Assembly (NCBI GenBank): GCA_022616415.1
Contig: JAKEEU010000359.1
Span: 1-64,000, forward strand
Origin: Candidatus Zhuqueibacterota bacterium
GTDB taxonomy: Bacteria > Zhuqueibacterota > Zhuqueibacteria > Zhuqueibacterales > Zhuqueibacteraceae
Length of the DNA stretch: 64,000 bases
Reading direction: 5' to 3'
The notes under the pieces were generated by a model. The model saw nothing but the letters and a program-made list of their open reading frames with translations, was not told the DNA's origin and ran no database searches. Below are positions 25,361 to 34,500 of this stretch, in pieces (the stretch's first letter is position 1; every line of letters starts with the position of its first letter). Made by a program: the position numbers and the translations under genes.

Positions 25361-26089
25361 TCAACGAGAACCGGAACGGCTGGTGTAGGCAGCCACGGGC
25401 GCCGGTGTTTCGGTCGTTGCTTTGCTGCTCGCGACTTTATCCGGTATCGAGGCCGATCCCGTCAAGCTGGCCAAAGATTGTTTGACCTGGAACTGGAGGC
25501 GCGCGCTTCTTTGCAGGGCCGTGGGAAAATCCTGTTGGGCCATGAGTTTGTGCAGAATGTCCAGTTCTTCTCGATAGCGGCGCACACGATGGGTGTAGAT
25601 GTCGTACCGGTTCTGGTCGATATAGCTCTGGCGCGGCAGGCCGGCCATCATGCCACCGAGGTTGTTGATATCGGTGAGCAGCGTCGCCACCTGGTGCTGG
25701 CATTCTTGCTGCGCTGCCTGGCGTTTTTGCAAAAAGGCAACACTGCAACTGTCCAGCGTTTGGCTGATGCTGTTCAGATATTGGCTTGCCATCTCGAAGC
25801 GGTTTTTGCGAATAAATTTGCGCGCCTCTTCAAGCTGGCGCCGGGCATTGGCAAGCTCGTAAGTGAGATAGGCATCGGCCCCACTGCTTTCCAGCTTGGA
25901 CAGCAGACTCTCAGCCTGGTTCAATTGTTCACTTGGTGAAGTGGCACAAGCGACAACGAACAGGGTCAAGAGCGCCCAAAGGGCCTTGAGCGCCCACCAA
26001 CCCCCGACTTTCCACAGCGTTTTTCGGAAGGGAAATCGGCGCCGGCGAGCGGCACGGAATAATTCTGCACGCATGATTTGATCCTCCAT
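25361..26089 (-). CDS. Coiled-coil lipoprotein, DUF4398-like
   Basis: The N-terminus carries a basic stretch and a hydrophobic helix ending LLTLFVVAC, a lipobox-like LVVAC-type site, so the mature protein would be a lipid-anchored periplasmic protein. Then comes SPSEQLNQAESLLSKLESSG and ADAYLTYELANARRQLEEA, the helical repeat typical of DUF4398-like lipoproteins, followed by long charged helices (QQECQHQVATLLTD, RVRRYREELDILHKLM) and a low-complexity Ser/Thr/Ala tail. The 35-residue basic leader before the helix is long for a lipoprotein signal; starting at the second Met (MRAELFRAARR) shortens it slightly. The role is unknown, probably structural at the envelope. Confidence 0.65.
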   Translation of the reverse strand: MEDQIMRAELFRAARRRRFPFRKTLWKVGGWWALKALWALLTLFVVACATSPSEQLNQAESLLSKLESSGADAYLTYELANARRQLEEARKFIRKNRFEMASQYLNSISQTLDSCSVAFLQKRQAAQQECQHQVATLLTDINNLGGMMAGLPRQSYIDQNRYDIYTHRVRRYREELDILHKLMAQQDFPTALQRSARLQFQVKQSLASLTGSASIPDKVASSKATTETPAPVAAYTSRSGSR

Positions 26090-27033
26090 ACCTCATGGTT
26101 CACAATACCTCCGTTTAACCTATAACCCCAGCTCACTCCGGAATGATGTCCACCTTCCTCGTCACCCGTTTGATTCATCAATGCGGTCGATCGGGTTTTG
26201 ACCAAATCGTACATTTGTGAATAAAACGGCTTAGATAGCCAGCCCTCCGGCAGGCTGGCGCGGTCGAGTCCGGCAGACAGTCCACAAGCAACTCCACAGG
26301 CCGCCCAGTCAAAAGCCTTTCGGTCACGGCATGGGCATGCCTCGAGTTTCCTGGGATGGCACAGGTTGTTTGAATAAAAACAATCGTCCGGAAGCGCTAC
26401 CCTTGACTTCTCAAGACGATTTCCCGGCTTTTCCTCCTCTAAGAAAAACCGGCGTTTCCTCTGGGAAAGATAAGCAAATCGACAGGAAAGTGGGTTGGAT
26501 GAAGTGGAAGGGAAAACGTTGGCAGTGCAACCCTCGTTTTAGCAGAAACGGCTCCAAATGGTGACGAAAGCTTTCCAGATTAAAACGAAGGATCCAACCC
26601 TTTTGTTTTTTAAAAACTTATATCAGCGTTCGTCCCATTGGAAAAGATCGGAACGAACACCATCAACAGAGGCGCTGGCGAAAGAGCGCCACGTGCGCTT
26701 TGTCTGGCAAAACCGGCACACAAAATCCCCCTTTGGTGCAAAACCTTACCGCACCATTATGTAATTTTAAAAAGAAACGATTCAGTTTTGAAAAAAAGAG
26801 GTCCTGATAACAGAGGAGAGAACTCTTCACTCCGAAATTCCCCAACCCAAGCAGTGTTGGCTGGATATTTCTTCGTGTCATCGAACTCCGCGATTTGTCA
26901 ACGAGGACACCTGCATGAGAATTTTTTGGTCAAAACGACTGAAAGTTTCGCAATATAATAAATTCTTTTAAAAAATGCAATAGAAAAATGTTCAAAAATT
27001 GAAAAATTTTCAATTCTCCTGAGAAGCTGACCG
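26090..27033. other. Long region without a recognisable gene
   Basis: No open frame of good coding character is present on either strand. The part near 26220-26380 is GC-rich and contains a short palindrome (CCAGCCCTCCGGCAGGCTGG, 26239-26258), so it may encode a structured 5' leader for the minus-strand lipoprotein gene. I could not match it to a known riboswitch. The part from about 26940 is very A/T-rich (runs such as AAAAATTGAAAAATTTTCAA). Confidence 0.4.
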
Positions 27034-28158
27034 CTATGGCCAGTTTTCGGCCACAACGGTAAACGTTGGTAGGCGGCGTACCGCATCGTTCGCGCCAGCT
27101 TGTTGGTGCAAACTTCGCGGCGTCGCCGAAGTGACGAGCGTACTAATCATCTTATCGATCAAACTATCAGGCACACCGTCATGATGCTCCGACTGCGGCC
27201 GCATATCACAAACGTCGTTGACGTAATCAATCACGACAAACCGCCCGTCATCCGTAAGTGCGACCTCGGCAGAGAAAAAATCCAATTCGGAAAGTGCGGC
27301 AATGGTGCGAATAATTTGCCGCATTGGTGCCAACCCAAGATCGGCTTCTTCTTCAGATTTGACGGCGCGATACAAATGGGTGACGTCATTCCACCAAGTC
27401 AAAAATGTGCGTCCGAAGACATAAAACACACGGAACCAAGCGCGCTCGTTGCCGAGCATGGCCGGCTCGATCTTTTCCTGCAAAAGGAACTTCTGGTCGT
27501 TTTGACTTTTGCGCGCCAGCAAAACATCCGCCAAAGTTTCGGCGCCCACGACCACGCCGGTGCCGCCGGAGCCCATCGCCGGCTTGATGATGAACGACCG
27601 GCCAAGCTTCGCCAAATCGGTGATTCTAATTTCCGGTTCGTATTTGTAAGGAGAAAGAATAATCGTATAGGGCACTTGCAAACCGGCGGTGAGAAACTCC
27701 AGATGCATCGTGGCTTTGTCGAGACAGCGCTTGAGATGGCGGTAGTGGTTGATAATTCTGGCGCCGCCGCTGGCAACCAACCTGGCGAGTGGCTCAAACT
27801 CTTTCAGCGCGTCCGAGCCGCGATCAAGATAATGACGGAAATAGAGCTTTCCGGCACGATATTTGAAAGTTGCATCGTCTATCTCGGCAGGATTGATTAA
27901 ACACGTCGAGAGCCCATGGGCTTTACAAGCCTGCGCCAGTTTAAAAACGAAACTTTTGTCATATTCCCATTCCCAAGCGATGCCAAGGTCGATGACCTGT
28001 GTGTCGGAAGACTCGAAGGCGTCGTTTGCTGTGGCAGTTTGGCTCGCAGTCGTCACGAGTGTTTTTGAAAATCCATTTGCAAAACCGGTCAAGGTCTCAT
28101 TCCTAACGAGGTTAATCCTTAATTTTGCACATATAAAAGCCAAACCCCGATTTTCCAT
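27034..28158 (-). CDS. ATP-grasp family protein
   Basis: The ATP-grasp core is visible from about residue 150: LDKATMHLEFLTAGLQVPYT, then FIIKPAMGSGGTGVVVGAE (the glycine-rich loop over ATP), LLQEKIEPAMLG, RVFYVFGRTF, and the metal-site segment VVIDYVNDVCDMRP. The fold ligates a carboxylate to an amine or thiol through an acyl phosphate. The closest type seems to be RimK/glutathione synthetase-like, but the substrate cannot be told. The N-terminal 45 residues (LTGFANGFSKTLVTTASQTA) look unrelated to the family, and an internal start would be possible. No partner gene is adjacent; it reads away from the polysaccharide locus. Confidence 0.8.
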   Translation of the reverse strand: MENRGLAFICAKLRINLVRNETLTGFANGFSKTLVTTASQTATANDAFESSDTQVIDLGIAWEWEYDKSFVFKLAQACKAHGLSTCLINPAEIDDATFKYRAGKLYFRHYLDRGSDALKEFEPLARLVASGGARIINHYRHLKRCLDKATMHLEFLTAGLQVPYTIILSPYKYEPEIRITDLAKLGRSFIIKPAMGSGGTGVVVGAETLADVLLARKSQNDQKFLLQEKIEPAMLGNERAWFRVFYVFGRTFLTWWNDVTHLYRAVKSEEEADLGLAPMRQIIRTIAALSELDFFSAEVALTDDGRFVVIDYVNDVCDMRPQSEHHDGVPDSLIDKMISTLVTSATPRSLHQQAGANDAVRRLPTFTVVAENWP

Positions 28159-28735
28159 GAGTTGCTAAAACCAATTGGGTGAGGGTTGCAGCTTTAAAAA
28201 GGTAAAATCGGGGTAATCCGAATGAACAAGGTAAAGAATCTTATGGCGAGATGCAACACCTTTTTTGAACGAATCTTACTTTCTCACCCGTGCAAGTAAA
28301 AGTTTTTTCGTTGCGGCTCAAAAACCCTTCGGGGTTCTCTTTTCGTGGCAAATAGTTTCTTTAAAGTGAAATCTTTGCATAAAAAGCAAAAAGCTTAGGC
28401 CACAAAAACAGAACTGGAAAATTTTTTCTGTGGCAGTTCCGTTTCTGTGGGCGATAATTTTTTAACCTGTTTGGATCCGGCTCGTCCGGGTTGGGGGTTA
28501 TACGAGATGTAATACCTCAAGACAATGTCATTCAGGATGAATCCTTTTTCATTCCAGCACTATACTTGACAATAAAAAGATGCCTTCTGCATGACATGGC
28601 TTGTAGCTGCCAATAATCTGAGGCATTACTATGGGATAAAGATTTCTGTTGCGATTCTTGGCGCGGCTGGTTATATTACATTTTGTGTTGAACGTGTGCG
28701 CTTTGTTTCCATATTAGATTAGGAGTTGCAAAATC
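28159..28735. other. Upstream region of the polysaccharide locus with three palindromes
   Basis: No gene is seen. The region holds AACCC-TTCG-GGGTT (28323-28336, followed by CTCTTTT), an inverted pair CCACAAAAACAGAACTG / CAGTTCCGTTTCTGTGG (28400-28416 and 28434-28450) and a palindrome of the TGTCATTC family (28525-28597). It separates the divergent ATP-grasp gene from the export gene, so promoters for both should lie here; I found no convincing -35/-10 pair. AGGAG at 28721-28725 is the ribosome binding site of the next gene. Confidence 0.5.
28525..28597. repeat. Palindromic element, TGTCATTC family, copy 1
   Basis: The left arm, beginning ATGTCATTCAG and ending in a TTTTT run, pairs imperfectly with the right arm, AAAAAGATGCC ... 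ATGACAT. Its arms resemble those of the longer element at 48397-48506. Confidence 0.5.
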
Positions 28736-30547
28736 ATGCGGCAGTTTTTAATTGTCGTTGCCAGTGTCGTTTTGTTCATAGTTTCTCTTCCGCCCGCTTC
28801 CGCTCAAATTCCCGAAGAAAAGAAGACCGACACCGACAGGACCAATCCTTTCCTCAACAGTGAATCATCCGAGCAATTGGATTTGCTGCAGCGCTACTAC
28901 CAACGCATTTTTTCTCAGCAAGGCAAGTCGAGCTTATCCCGCCTCGGCACGGAGTCACAAAATGATCCGGCCAGATTTTTCAGCCAGGCGCAAGCCATCG
29001 GCATGGAAGGCCCGATCAATCCGGCCGAATATGTCGTCGGCCCGTTTGATCTCTTGACCATTATCGTCTGGGGAATAGCGCCATTCAATTATACCGGCCC
29101 GGTCACGCCGGAAGGCGCCCTGCTCATCCCCACCGTTGGCGAGCTGGCTGTCGCCGGCAACACACTGGCTGAAGCAAAAGAACAAATCCGGCAGGCAGTC
29201 CGCAAGAAATATACTGCGGGTGACATCAGCGTAAATTTGGTGTCGTTGCGCACGTTCAAAGTTACCGTCGCCGGCGCGGTGGCCAACCCCGGTGCATACA
29301 CGGTGAGTCCGGTTGATCGCGTCGATCGCGTGGTGTATTTGGCCAATCTCGCCGCCACTCCCCAAGCACCTCCCGTCGACCAAAATCGCGAGTCATCAAT
29401 GGTGACTTTTCGGACCCCGGAAACCAAGCCGGCGCCCGCTATTTCTTTGCGCAATATCAAGCTCTACCGCGGCCATCGCGACACCGTTGACGTCGATCTC
29501 GTGCGGTATTATGCCGGCGGCGAAACGCGGTTCAATCCCTATTTGCGCGACGGCGATGTCGTCTTCGTTCCCGCGGAAAACCTCGCCGGCAACCGCGTCA
29601 GCATTTATGGCGGCGTGCGCATGCCCGGCGCGTTTGAATTTCATCCCGGCGACAGCTTGCAAACGTTGCTGAAAATAGCCCAAGGCCCAACGGCGCTGGC
29701 CGACCTCGAAAAAGTCGAAGTGGCGCGTTTTCTGCCGGATGGCCGGCAGGTGCAAATTTTAACGGTGAATCTGCTTTCAGGGCAAAATGGGCACTCACCG
29801 GACATGGCGCTGCAGCCCAACGACCGCGTTTTCATTCGGGAAAATCCGGAGCTGCGAAAAGAGCGCACGGTCTCCGTTAAAGGCGCGGTGTCTCGGCCCG
29901 GCGAGTATGCGATTGTACACGGCCAAACCATGCTCTCCGACATCATCGGTCAAGCTGGCGGCTTCACGCCGGAAGCTTCAATAGCAGAAGCAAAACTGAT
30001 TCGCAATTACGACAATCCCGACGAGCTGCAGAGCAACCCGGATTATGCCCGCCTGGTCGATATTCGCTTGACCGACCTCAAGCCGGAAGACCGGCAATAC
30101 TTCAATTACGAGACCGCCATTAAACGCGGCTTCGTCGCGGTCGATTTTCTCAAGCTGTTCAATCATCACAATGAGGCCGCCGACGTTCCCCTGCGAGATG
30201 GCGACGAGATTTACGTGCCCTTGCTCCGCCACACCGTGAATGTGTTTGGCCAAGTCATCAATCCCGGCTACGTGACTTACGTTGAGGGCATGGATCATCG
30301 TTATTATTTGGAAAGGGCCGGCGGCTTGAGCAAAGAAGCGGATCGCGGCAAAGTCCGCATTCTCAAGCGCGATACCAAAGCCTGGATGGAACCGGGCGAC
30401 ACCAAAATCGAGCCCGGCGATGAGATTTTTGTCTCGCGCAAAGCGCGGCGGCCGGCTTCGGTTTTTTTGAGCGCGACGCGCGATATTTTGCAAACGGCGA
30501 CGGGGCTGGCGACCGTCGTTCTGCTCATTATTCAAGTACAAAAATAA
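28736..30547 (+). CDS. Polysaccharide export protein, Wza-like, with several SLBB domains
   Basis: A signal peptide (MRQFLIVVASVVLFIVSLPP, cleavage after ASA) precedes a helical spacer. A Poly_export domain follows at about 95-175 (YVVGPFDLLTIIVWG, GPVTPEGALLIPTVGELAVA, EQIRQAVRKKYTAGDISVNL), then about four SLBB beta-grasp domains (for example VTVAGAVANPGAYTVSP, VSIYGGVRMPGAFEFHPGDS, VSVKGAVSRPGEYAIVHGQT, VNVFGQVINPGYVTYVEGMD). A C-terminal hydrophobic helix (TATGLATVVLLIIQV) can insert in the outer membrane, as in Wza. No lipobox Cys is visible at the cleavage site, unlike Wza. Length (603) is at the long end of the family because of the extra SLBB units. It should form the outer-membrane channel for the polysaccharide of this locus. 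Confidence 0.93.
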   Translation: MRQFLIVVASVVLFIVSLPPASAQIPEEKKTDTDRTNPFLNSESSEQLDLLQRYYQRIFSQQGKSSLSRLGTESQNDPARFFSQAQAIGMEGPINPAEYVVGPFDLLTIIVWGIAPFNYTGPVTPEGALLIPTVGELAVAGNTLAEAKEQIRQAVRKKYTAGDISVNLVSLRTFKVTVAGAVANPGAYTVSPVDRVDRVVYLANLAATPQAPPVDQNRESSMVTFRTPETKPAPAISLRNIKLYRGHRDTVDVDLVRYYAGGETRFNPYLRDGDVVFVPAENLAGNRVSIYGGVRMPGAFEFHPGDSLQTLLKIAQGPTALADLEKVEVARFLPDGRQVQILTVNLLSGQNGHSPDMALQPNDRVFIRENPELRKERTVSVKGAVSRPGEYAIVHGQTMLSDIIGQAGGFTPEASIAEAKLIRNYDNPDELQSNPDYARLVDIRLTDLKPEDRQYFNYETAIKRGFVAVDFLKLFNHHNEAADVPLRDGDEIYVPLLRHTVNVFGQVINPGYVTYVEGMDHRYYLERAGGLSKEADRGKVRILKRDTKAWMEPGDTKIEPGDEIFVSRKARRPASVFLSATRDILQTATGLATVVLLIIQVQK

Positions 30548-30587
30548 CGCCGCTCGCGGTCGCGGCTTTATGGAGATACGGCACCTC

Positions 30588-31868
30588 ATGACGAACGAAA
30601 CGCTCAAGCTGGATGAGCAGGCCAACGGTCAACTAAGCGGAGGGCATCTGTTTGACTATCTTTACATTTTAGTGAAGCGGCGGAAATTTATTCTCACCAC
30701 GGTTTTTGGAGTCGGAATTATCGCTGCCGCCTTGAGTTTGCTCATGCCCAACTGGTATGCGGCCACGGCCTCCGTGCTTCCTCCGAAACGCCCGGGAGGA
30801 TTGTTGAGCTTGCTGGAAGGCACAGGCTTTTCCTCGATTTTAAGAAATCTTCCCGGCGTCGGCGGCAGATTGGGCGGTGGACAAGACACCTACAGTTACC
30901 TTGCCATTTTGCATAGTCGTATGGCCATGGAAAAAGTGGTTCGCCGGTTTGATCTGATGGAGGCATACGACATCCAGGACAGCTCAATGGAAAAGGCGCT
31001 GCGGGCGTTGCGGAACAACGCCGAATTTGATTTTGCAACCGAAGGCAACATCACGATTACGGTTTTTGACAAGGAGCCGCAACGCGCCGCGGCCATGGCG
31101 AACTATTTTGTCGAATTGCTCAACGAGCTTAGCGTGCAGCTCGGAACGCAAGAGGCGCGAAACAATCGTGAATTCATCGAGCGGCGGTACCTGCAAAATC
31201 AGCGCGAGCTCAAAAATGCCGAGGACAGCTTGAAAGTGTTTCAGCAGCGCTACGGCATTTATGCGCTGCCGGAGCAAACCGCCGGCGCCGTCAAAGCCGC
31301 CGGAGAGTTGAAAGCGGAGGCGGTGGCCAAAGAAATCGAGCTGGGCATTATGCGGCGCAGCTTTGGCGCCGAAAATCCGCGCACGCAGGCGCTGCAAATG
31401 GCGCTCTCGGAGCTCAACAAGAAGCTCGATGAGATGAAATACGGCGACGCCGATTGGCGCAATGATCAATCGTTGAGCTTGTTCGTGCCTTTCAAGGACG
31501 TCCCCGAGATCGGCGTCGAATATATCCGGCGCTATCGTGATTTTGAGATTCAAAACCGCATGATGGAATTTTTAGTGCCGCTGTACGAACAGGCCAAAAT
31601 CGACGAGCAAAAAGACACGCCGGTGGTGCTGGTGCTCGACAGCGCCGTGCCGCCGGAGCGCAAAGCCAGACCGCGCCGAAGTCTTTACGTGCTGGTCTTC
31701 ATGGCGCTGGCTGGCATGTTCAGCACCACCTGGGTTTTTGTGCGCGAGATTTATAATCGCGAGAAGGAGCGCAATGGGAAAGTGTCTGCCATCACTGAGG
31801 AATTGAAGCGAGGAGTCTTCTATCGGAAAGTTGTACGGCGAATAAAAAAATTTTCTTCAGTTTCATAA
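30588..31868 (+). CDS. Chain-length determinant / Wzz-like protein (GNVR type)
   Basis: It is a Wzz-fold protein with two transmembrane helices: an N-terminal one (KRRKFILTTVFGVGIIAAAL) and a C-terminal one (SLYVLVFMALAGMFSTTWVF), flanking a periplasmic domain with long coiled coils (NREFIERRYLQNQRELKNAE, AEAVAKEIELGIMRRSFGAE). The P-P-E-R-K-A-R-P-R-R segment before the second helix is the usual proline-rich motif. No tyrosine-kinase domain is fused, so it is the plain co-polymerase type. Start: the ATG at 30588 is preferred over one at 30570, because GGAG lies in front of it; spacing is a little long. It follows the Wza-like gene by 40 bases and is probably co-transcribed. Confidence 0.9.
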   Translation: MTNETLKLDEQANGQLSGGHLFDYLYILVKRRKFILTTVFGVGIIAAALSLLMPNWYAATASVLPPKRPGGLLSLLEGTGFSSILRNLPGVGGRLGGGQDTYSYLAILHSRMAMEKVVRRFDLMEAYDIQDSSMEKALRALRNNAEFDFATEGNITITVFDKEPQRAAAMANYFVELLNELSVQLGTQEARNNREFIERRYLQNQRELKNAEDSLKVFQQRYGIYALPEQTAGAVKAAGELKAEAVAKEIELGIMRRSFGAENPRTQALQMALSELNKKLDEMKYGDADWRNDQSLSLFVPFKDVPEIGVEYIRRYRDFEIQNRMMEFLVPLYEQAKIDEQKDTPVVLVLDSAVPPERKARPRRSLYVLVFMALAGMFSTTWVFVREIYNREKERNGKVSAITEELKRGVFYRKVVRRIKKFSSVS

Positions 31869-32014
31869 GAGTGGTGCACATGAAAGATCGTCACCTGCTG
31901 CTGTTATTGCACGCATTTCAAACGTGAGACGAAAATTCAAAAATTTGTCTTTCAAACAAATTTCATTCTTCGCTGCCGCCGCTCAACATTGTCTGTTTTT
32001 TAAGAGAAGATGGC

Positions 32015-33502
32015 ATGAAAAGGGTGAAACGACTGTTTTGCGTGATTGGTACTATCTTATTTATTTCAAACCAGAGCTTTACTCAGCATGTGGTTTGGAC
32101 AGTAAATAGCATAAATGATAGTGGCCCTGGTTCGCTTCGTGAGACTATAAGTAAAGCAAATAACAGTGATACTCTTGTTTTTAATATTGGCTTACCCAAC
32201 GCCATTGTGCTCACCTCAGGGCCAATTGTTATTGATAAGAATCTTGTGTTGAATGGTCCTGGCGCAAGCAGTTTGAGCATAATCAGAAGTGAGAACATAA
32301 ATCCTTTTTATAGGATTTTTACAATCACCCATGGCGTTGCAGTTTTGATTTCTGGTCTTACTATTGCAAAGGGAAAGATTTACAACGATAGTGGTGGCGG
32401 TATTAATAACAGTGGCATGCTGACGTTATTAAATTGTGCTCTCATTGGTAATATGGCGATGGGCTTCCCAGGTAATTCGGGAGGTTCTGCCTCCGGTGGT
32501 GGAATTTACAACGACGGCTTTCTTGCGATAAACAGCTGTACTTTCAGTAGCAATCAGGCTCTTGGTGGCGACTATAATGGTGGTGGCAACGCAGGCGGTT
32601 CAGGCGGAATCGGCAAGGGTGGTGGCATATGCAATTCGGGGACACTCGTGTTCACTAATTGTACATTTAGTGAAAATGAAGCAACAGGTGGCTATGGCTA
32701 TCTTAGAAGTTATGGCGCAGCAAGAGAGTCAGGTTTAGGCGGGGGCATTTATAATGAGGGTCAAATAACAATCACAAATTGTACATTGGCTAGGAACACA
32801 GCTAACGGCGGTTTCAGAGGTCCTGGCGTTGGTGGAGGCATCTACAACAGCGGCGCAGTTAATATTAAGAATAGCATTGTTGCTTTGAATAGCGTTACGA
32901 TAGGGGCCGGTCCTGATGTATTAGGTTTCTTTATCAGTGAGGGACACAATTTAATTCAGGGAGTTGTAGATAGTAGTAACGGTTTCATTGATGGAATAAA
33001 TGGAGATATAATAGGCACAACAGATAATCCAATTGACGCCAGGCTCGACACTCTTGCACATAATGGCGGTCAAACGCAAACAATTGCGCTTTTAAGTGAC
33101 AGCCCGGCTATCGATGCGGGAACCAGCGTGGGTGCCCCTCCAACAGACCAGCGTGGGTTCCTACGTGATTCAAAACCGGATATAGGCTCATTTGAATTTA
33201 GTGCAGCTTTGTCAGTTGATCTCGATATTGATTTGCAATTAAGAACAGAGTTATCGCAGAATTATCCAAATCCGTTCAATCCAACCACAACGATTGGCTT
33301 CACCTTGCCGCGTGCAACAATTGTCACTCTCAAAGTTTTCACCCTGCTTGGAGAAGAAGTGGCACTGCTTGTCAATGAACATCGACTGGCAGGCCAGCAT
33401 CGCATACAGTGGCAAGCCATCGGCTTGCCCAGCGGTATTTATTTGTATCGCATGCAAGCCGGTGAATTCGTCGAAACCAAAAAGCTTGTCTTGTTGAAAT
33501 AA
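32015..33502 (+). CDS. Secreted right-handed beta-helix protein with type IX sorting domain
   Basis: A signal peptide (MKRVKRLFCVIGTILFISNQ) is followed by NSINDSGPGSLRETISKANN, the usual opening of the CSLREA / choice-of-anchor Q class. A parallel beta-helix rich in Gly/Asn/Ser follows, with repeated GGGIYN and CTFSxN turns (GGGINNSGMLTLLNC, GGGIYNDGFLAINSC, GGGICNSGTLVFTNC, GGGIYNEGQITITNC). A SPAIDAGTS block closes the helix. The last 80 residues (NYPNPFNPTTTIGFTLPRAT ... SGIYLYRMQAGEFVETKKLV) are a type IX secretion C-terminal domain. It is probably secreted through the outer membrane and may be surface-attached. A role in polysaccharide modification (lyase-like fold) is possible but no catalytic residues can be named. 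Confidence 0.85.
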   Translation: MKRVKRLFCVIGTILFISNQSFTQHVVWTVNSINDSGPGSLRETISKANNSDTLVFNIGLPNAIVLTSGPIVIDKNLVLNGPGASSLSIIRSENINPFYRIFTITHGVAVLISGLTIAKGKIYNDSGGGINNSGMLTLLNCALIGNMAMGFPGNSGGSASGGGIYNDGFLAINSCTFSSNQALGGDYNGGGNAGGSGGIGKGGGICNSGTLVFTNCTFSENEATGGYGYLRSYGAARESGLGGGIYNEGQITITNCTLARNTANGGFRGPGVGGGIYNSGAVNIKNSIVALNSVTIGAGPDVLGFFISEGHNLIQGVVDSSNGFIDGINGDIIGTTDNPIDARLDTLAHNGGQTQTIALLSDSPAIDAGTSVGAPPTDQRGFLRDSKPDIGSFEFSAALSVDLDIDLQLRTELSQNYPNPFNPTTTIGFTLPRATIVTLKVFTLLGEEVALLVNEHRLAGQHRIQWQAIGLPSGIYLYRMQAGEFVETKKLVLLK

Positions 33503-33606
33503 TGCCTCGGAGATGCAAACGCACAGTTTCTACTGATGGCTTTCCGTGGCGAGAATCTCATTTTGTAGCCGTTAACTTTACAGTATTTTCAAGAAAGGAT
33601 CAATAT

Positions 33607-34443
33607 ATGGTGGATCACAGAGTGATCGATTATCCTCTGACGCTTCTACCCCTTGAGCACATGAGTAGAATCGTGAAAGAAAAAACACAAGCTTATCGAA
33701 CGGCAGAGCCATTTCCTCACATTGTCATTGACAATTTTTTTGACGACACCGGCATACTCGACAAAGTATTGGAAGAATTCCCCGGCAAAGATCAAATCAA
33801 CTGGACGCGCTTCAACGACTATCACGAAATCAAGCTGGCGTCGAAGCGCGAAGATCAGCTTGGGCCGTTCACGCGGCACTTGATCTATCACCTCAACTCG
33901 TCCTTCTTCATTAATTTTCTTGAAGAATTGACCGGCATCAAAGGCCTTATTCCCGACCCGCATTTGGAAGGCGGCGGCCTGCACCAAATTCTGCGCGGCG
34001 GCAAATTGGGCATCCACGCCGATTTCAACCGGCATGTGAAATTGAACCTCGATCGCCGGCTCAATTTGATTATTTATCTCAACAAAGATTGGCAGGAAGA
34101 GTACGGCGGCCACATCGAGCTTTGGGATCGTGCGATGAAACGCTGGGTCAAAAAAATTTTGCCAATCTTCAACCGCGCCGTCATTTTCAATACCACGGAT
34201 TTTGCGTTTCACGGCCACCCTGAGCCGCTGACGTGCCCGGAAGACAGATCGAGAAAATCGTTGGCTTTATATTATTATAGCAATGGCCGGCCCGAAGAAG
34301 AACTTTCTGGCGCCCATTCAACCCTTTATAAGCTGCGGCCGAATGAAAGAGCGGTGCGGTCGGTTAAACACGTCGTCAACAAGTTTATTCCACCGATTGT
34401 TCACGACTTTAGGTTCTTGTTGAAATCAAAAAAGCATGGTTGA
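33607..34443 (+). CDS. 2-oxoglutarate/Fe(II)-dependent oxygenase
   Basis: The fold is that of prolyl-4-hydroxylase-like dioxygenases. The iron ligands are H and D in KLGIHADFNRH, and a later His in FAFHGHPEP, with the 2OG-binding Arg in DRSRKSLALYYYS; the core strands RRLNLIIYLNKDW and EYGGHIELWD lie between. Length (278 residues) fits. The start at 33607 follows AAGGA in GAAAGGATCAATATATG. The earlier open codons (from 33502) are not used because they are unlike the family and overlap the previous gene's stop. In a polysaccharide locus such an enzyme might hydroxylate a sugar-bound group or a carrier protein; the substrate is unknown. Confidence 0.85.
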   Translation: MVDHRVIDYPLTLLPLEHMSRIVKEKTQAYRTAEPFPHIVIDNFFDDTGILDKVLEEFPGKDQINWTRFNDYHEIKLASKREDQLGPFTRHLIYHLNSSFFINFLEELTGIKGLIPDPHLEGGGLHQILRGGKLGIHADFNRHVKLNLDRRLNLIIYLNKDWQEEYGGHIELWDRAMKRWVKKILPIFNRAVIFNTTDFAFHGHPEPLTCPEDRSRKSLALYYYSNGRPEEELSGAHSTLYKLRPNERAVRSVKHVVNKFIPPIVHDFRFLLKSKKHG

Positions 34444-34500
34444 TGGAGCAAGCAACTTTATTTTGTAGTCATTAACCAATAACCTCGTTTTTAAATAGCC

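Noticed and set aside
26220-26380. Possible c-di-GMP, TPP or cobalamin riboswitch upstream of the lipoprotein gene
   Set aside because: The conserved cores I know for these classes are not present on either strand.
28566-28594. TTGACA-based promoter before the export gene
   Set aside because: No -10 element at a suitable distance; the motif lies inside the palindrome.
28640-28735. Sigma-54 promoter (GG-N10-GC) for the polysaccharide locus, to link it with the NtrC-like regulator
   Set aside because: The nearby candidates have the wrong spacing between GG and GC.
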